Assembly (NCBI GenBank): GCA_963972525.1
Contig: CAXAUZ010000002.1
Span: forward strand, 248,001 to 312,000
DNA: 64,000 nucleotides
Source of the DNA: Salinilacustrithrix sp003476595
Lineage (GTDB): Bacteria > Actinomycetota > Acidimicrobiia > Acidimicrobiales > Salinilacustritrichaceae
Reading direction: 5' to 3'
Part shown: one piece after another, positions 61,052 to 64,000 of the stretch
Layout: every line of letters starts with the position of its first letter
Position numbering within the stretch: position 1 is the first letter of the stretch
Notes under the pieces: model-generated
Told to the model about the DNA's origin: nothing
Database searches by the model: none
The model's input: the letters and a program-made list of their open reading frames with translations, nothing else
Position numbers and translations under genes: made by a program

Positions 61052-61102
61052 ACCGGGCCGGCCCGAGCACCATGTGCTTCGTGCCCCGACCGGTACCGGC
61101 TC

Positions 61103-61108
61103 TACGCT
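61103..61108 (+). promoter_or_regulatory. -10 element of the aroC-aroB operon
   Basis: TACGCT begins 13 nt before the GTG at 61116. Confidence 0.6.
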
Positions 61109-61115
61109 CCCGGCC

Positions 61116-62288
61116 GTGCTGCGCTACCTGACCGCCGGTGAATCGCACGGGGCCGCCCTCGTCGTGATCGTCGAGGGGCTCCCCGCCGGCCTGCCCATCG
61201 AGGTGGGGGAGGTGCAGGGCGAGCTGGCCCGCCGCCGCCTCGGCTACGGCCGCGGCCCCCGCATGCGCTTCGAGCAGGACGAGGTCACCCTCGTCGGCGG
61301 CGTCCGCCACGGCCGCACCCTCGGGTCGCCGGTCGCCATCGAGATCGCCAACACCGAGTGGACCCGCAGCGACAAGTGGCACGAGGAGATGTCGCCCGCG
61401 CCCGGCGCCACCAAGAACCCGGCCACCCAGCCCCGGCCCGGCCACGCCGACCTGGCCGGCATGCAGAAGTACGGCTTCGACGACGCCCGGGACATCCTCG
61501 AGCGGGCCTCCGCTCGGGAGACGGCGGCCCGGGTCGCGGCGGGCACGCTGGCCAAGGCGCTGCTGTCGCACCTCGGCATCTCGGTGCTGAGCCACGTCAT
61601 CCAGATGGGCCAGGCCCGGGCCGGTGCCGGCATCCGGCCGGCGCCCGCCGACCTCGGGGCCGTCGACGAGGACGAGGTCCGCTGCTTCGACCCCGCCGCC
61701 AGCGCCGCCATGGTCGAGGAGATCAAGGCCGCGGCCAAGGAGGGCGACAGCCTCGGGGGCGTGGCCGAGGTCCTCGCCTACGGCGTGCCGGTCGGACTCG
61801 GGAGCCACGTGCACTGGGACCGCAAGATCGACGCCGCCCTGGCCCAGGCCCTCATGAGCATCCAGGCCATCAAGGGCGTGGAGATCGGCGACGGCTTCGA
61901 GGTCGCCGGCCTCCGCGGCAGCGACGCCCACGACCCCATCGGCTGGGCGCCCGACGCCCGGGACGGTCAGGGCGACTACGTCCGCGAGGGCACCCGCGCC
62001 GGGGGTGTGGAGGGTGGCATCACCACGGGTGAGCTGCTGGTGGCTCGCGCCGCGATGAAGCCGCTGGCCTCGTTGAACCGCCCCACGCTCAAGACCGTCG
62101 ACGTGCGGACCAAGGAGGAGACGGTGAGCTTCAAGGAGCGCACCGACGTCACCGCAGTGCCCGCCATGGGGGTGGTCGCCGAGACGATGGTGGCCCTGGT
62201 GCTCGCCACCGAGGCGATGCGGAAGTTCGGCGGCGACTCCCTCACCGAGCTGGTGCGCAACCACGACGCCTACGTCCAGACCCGGTGA
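61116..62288 (+). CDS. aroC: Chorismate synthase
   Basis: A 390-residue FMN-dependent enzyme forming chorismate from EPSP. LRYLTAGESHGAALVVIVEGLPAG at the start, RRRLGYGRGPRMRFEQDEV, ERASARETAARVAAG, and the C-terminal KPLASLNRPTLKTVDVRTKE and ERTDVTAVPAMGVVAE are all conserved. GTG 61116 begins at the homology. It is followed by aroB after seven bases; aroK, usual between them in mycobacteria, is absent. Confidence 0.97.
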   Translation: MLRYLTAGESHGAALVVIVEGLPAGLPIEVGEVQGELARRRLGYGRGPRMRFEQDEVTLVGGVRHGRTLGSPVAIEIANTEWTRSDKWHEEMSPAPGATKNPATQPRPGHADLAGMQKYGFDDARDILERASARETAARVAAGTLAKALLSHLGISVLSHVIQMGQARAGAGIRPAPADLGAVDEDEVRCFDPAASAAMVEEIKAAAKEGDSLGGVAEVLAYGVPVGLGSHVHWDRKIDAALAQALMSIQAIKGVEIGDGFEVAGLRGSDAHDPIGWAPDARDGQGDYVREGTRAGGVEGGITTGELLVARAAMKPLASLNRPTLKTVDVRTKEETVSFKERTDVTAVPAMGVVAETMVALVLATEAMRKFGGDSLTELVRNHDAYVQTR

Positions 62289-62295
62289 GGCGCCG

Positions 62296-63300
62296 ATGAT
62301 CACCGTCGAGGTCCCGGTCCCGGGCCGCTCCTACCCGGCGATCGTCGGCCGGGGGGCGCGGCGGGAGCTGCCCGCGCTGCTGCCCGAGGGCACCGGCCGG
62401 GTCGCCGTCGTCACCCAGCGAGGCATCGGCATGACCGCCGATCCCGGGGTCGAGCACCGGGTGTTCCACATCGAGGCCGGCGAGGACGCCAAGACGCTTC
62501 GGACGGTCGAGTACCTGTGCCGGCAGTGGGCGACCTGGGGCCTCACCCGTGCGGACTGCGTGGTGGCCATCGGCGGCGGGATGGTCACCGACGTCGCCGG
62601 CTTCGCCGCCGCGGCCTACCACCGGGGCGTGCCGGTCGTGCACGTCGCCACGACGCTGCTCGGCATGGTCGATGCGGCCATCGGCGGCAAGACCGGCGTG
62701 AACCTGCCCGAGGGCAAGAACCTCGTCGGGGCGTTCTGGCAGCCCTCGGCCGTCGTCTGCGACCTGGAGGCCCTCGACACGCTGCCGCCCCGGGAGCTGC
62801 GGGGCGGCTACGGCGAGCTGGCCAAGTACCGGTTCCTCCCCGGCGGCGAGGGCCTCGACGACCTCGAGCTCGAGGAGCAGGTCGCCCAGTGCATCCGCAT
62901 CAAGGCGGCCGTCGTCGCCGCCGACGAGCGCGAGGGCGGGCTGCGGGCGATCCTCAACTACGGCCACACGCTGGCCCATGCCATCGAGACCGCGGGCGAG
63001 TACGACCTGCGCCACGGCGAGGCCGTCGCGATCGGCCTGCTCTACGCCGCCGCCCTCGCCCGCCGCCTCGGCCGGATCTCCGACGAGCGCGTCGCCCTGC
63101 ACCACGACATCGTGGCCCGCTACGAGCTGCCCGATCGCGTGCCCGAGGGACTGGACGACGACGAGCTCCTCTCGCTGATGGCGCGGGACAAGAAGGCCCT
63201 CGACGGCCTCACGTTCGCCCTCGACGGCGACGACGGCGTGGAGATCGTGACGGGCGTCGATCCCGAGGTCGCCCGGGCCGCGCTGGGGGACGTGCGGTGA
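62296..63300 (+). CDS. aroB: 3-dehydroquinate synthase
   Basis: A 334-residue NAD- and metal-dependent enzyme of the shikimate pathway. AIGGGMVTDVAGFAAAAYHRGVP, PTTLLGMVDAAIGGKTGVN-type block (here ATTLLGMVDAAIGGKTGVNL), GYGELAKYRFLPG, and the metal ligands in ILNYGHTLAHAIE plus LRHGEAVAIGL are present. It is some 20-30 residues shorter than typical AroB, mainly through a short N-terminal domain. GTGA overlap with the following peptidase gene. Confidence 0.95.
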   Translation: MITVEVPVPGRSYPAIVGRGARRELPALLPEGTGRVAVVTQRGIGMTADPGVEHRVFHIEAGEDAKTLRTVEYLCRQWATWGLTRADCVVAIGGGMVTDVAGFAAAAYHRGVPVVHVATTLLGMVDAAIGGKTGVNLPEGKNLVGAFWQPSAVVCDLEALDTLPPRELRGGYGELAKYRFLPGGEGLDDLELEEQVAQCIRIKAAVVAADEREGGLRAILNYGHTLAHAIETAGEYDLRHGEAVAIGLLYAAALARRLGRISDERVALHHDIVARYELPDRVPEGLDDDELLSLMARDKKALDGLTFALDGDDGVEIVTGVDPEVARAALGDVR

Positions 63301-64000
63301 CCCGGCCGTCGGCCCTGGCCCCGCTCGACGTCGCCACCCGCGCCGGGCGCGTCCGGGCCGAGCTCGACGAGGCCGGGTGCGACGCCCTCGTCGTCACCGA
63401 CCTCACGAACGTCCGCTGGCTCACCGGCTTCACCGGCTCCGCCGGCGTCCTCGTCGTCCGCCCGCACGACCTCGTGATCGTCACCGACGGCCGCTACCAG
63501 GAGCAGGCCGCCGACCAGCTCGCCGCCGCCGGCGTCACCGCCGAGATTGAGATCACCCGCGACACCGCGGGCCGCCTGGCGACCGTGCTCGACGGCACGG
63601 ACCGGGTCGGCCTCGAAGCCGACCACGTCACGTGGTGGATCCAGCAGCAGTGGGCGCAGGCGCTGTCGTCCACGCTCGTGCCGACGCAGGGCCTGGTGCT
63701 CGGCCTGCGGGCCGTGAAGGACGACGGGGAGGTCGACCGGCTCCAGCGTGCCGCCGCGATCGCCGACGCCGCCCTCGCCGACGTCCGCCACCTGCTGCGG
63801 GAGCAGCCCACCGAGCGCGAGCTCGCCCGGGCGCTGGAGTCGGCCATGCTCGACCACGGCGCCGACGGCCCGTCGTTCGAGACCATCGTCGCCAGCGGGC
63901 CGAACGGGGCCCGCCCCCACGCCCGGCCCTCCGACCGGGTGATCGGCGCCACCGGCGACGGCGAGCTGGTCGTGATCGACTTCGGCGCCCTCTGCGACGG
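63297..64000 (+). CDS. Xaa-Pro aminopeptidase/creatinase family peptidase (3' truncated by window edge)
   Basis: 234 residues are visible. The creatinase N-terminal domain (DALVVTDLTNVRWLTGFTGSAGVLVV, LVIVTDGRYQEQAADQL) is followed by the start of the M24 pita-bread domain (KDDGEVDRLQRAAAIADAAL, FETIVASGPNGARPHARPSDR, and VVIDFGALCDG, whose Asp should be the first metal ligand). In mycobacteria the homologue pepQ follows the aro genes and precedes efp. GTG 63297 overlaps the aroB stop. Confidence 0.92.
   Translation, partial: MTRPSALAPLDVATRAGRVRAELDEAGCDALVVTDLTNVRWLTGFTGSAGVLVVRPHDLVIVTDGRYQEQAADQLAAAGVTAEIEITRDTAGRLATVLDGTDRVGLEADHVTWWIQQQWAQALSSTLVPTQGLVLGLRAVKDDGEVDRLQRAAAIADAALADVRHLLREQPTERELARALESAMLDHGADGPSFETIVASGPNGARPHARPSDRVIGATGDGELVVIDFGALCD

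Overview
The window is about 64 kb of very GC-rich chromosomal DNA (by eye around 70 percent or more, not counted) from an actinobacterium. Several markers point to Actinomycetota: a mycothiol cysteine ligase (MshC), an F420-dependent NADP reductase, an InhA-type enoyl reductase, and a phosphatidylinositol mannoside set (PI-phosphate synthase, PatA, PimA). From thrS onward the gene order closely follows the thrS-HIT-pgsA-patA-pimA-pdxS-pdxT-yebC-ruvCAB-yajC-secDF-rel-hisS-aspS-rarA-alaS-yqgF-mltG-aroE-aroC-aroB-pepQ order of Mycobacterium, but without many mycobacterial genes. A deep-branching actinobacterium such as an Acidimicrobiia member would fit; that placement is inference.

Layout. 1-13.7 kb is a mixed region: two acyl-CoA dehydrogenases, a YczE-like membrane protein, a frameshifted peptide/solute-binding lipoprotein, a PfkB sugar kinase, two M23 peptidases, an ABC ATPase, a tandem pair of CNNM/CorC-type membrane proteins, a phosphotransferase and inhA/fabI. 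14-17.6 kb holds the F420 reductase-mshC pair, a PlsC acyltransferase and a DoxX protein. 17.6-25.7 kb is the thrS/HIT and PIM-lipid region, interrupted by an ABC-F protein and two small hypotheticals. 25.7-28.5 kb carries a 610-residue LPXTG surface protein and an M48-like protein without its catalytic motif. 28.6-37.2 kb is pdxST-yebC-peroxiredoxin-ABC-F, an ABC-2 exporter pair on the other strand, and ruvCAB. 37.2-38.5 kb is an ECF sigma factor with a membrane-anchored tail plus a tiny secreted protein. 38.6-46.5 kb is queA-tgt-yajC-secD-secF-RDD-rel. 46.6-64 kb is an unknown repeat-bearing protein, hisS-aspS, a Leu/Glu-type dehydrogenase, rarA, alaS-yqgF-mltG-aroE, a DUF4388 protein, a prepilin peptidase, aroC-aroB and a 3'-truncated Xaa-Pro peptidase.

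Gene expression signals. Most first-in-operon genes lack a Shine-Dalgarno sequence and have a TANNNT hexamer starting 12-14 nt before the start codon, the layout expected for leaderless mRNAs. Genes inside operons mostly start in GTGA or ATGA overlaps with the preceding stop. A minority (the solute-binding protein, fabI, the M48-like gene, the sigma factor, its 67-residue partner, the repeat protein and the DUF4388 gene) have a recognisable Shine-Dalgarno sequence and a leader.

No tRNA, rRNA, CRISPR array, insertion sequence or prophage was recognised. No gene-free stretch exceeds 300 bases; the longest, 27535-27751, holds palindromes and divergent promoter signals. Nothing in the window is clearly an unknown multi-gene system. 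The best leads are the TM-tailed sigma factor with its secreted partner, the near-perfect 36-bp palindrome inside a coding region at 47485-47520, and the start-codon anomalies of the CNNM gene and pdxT.
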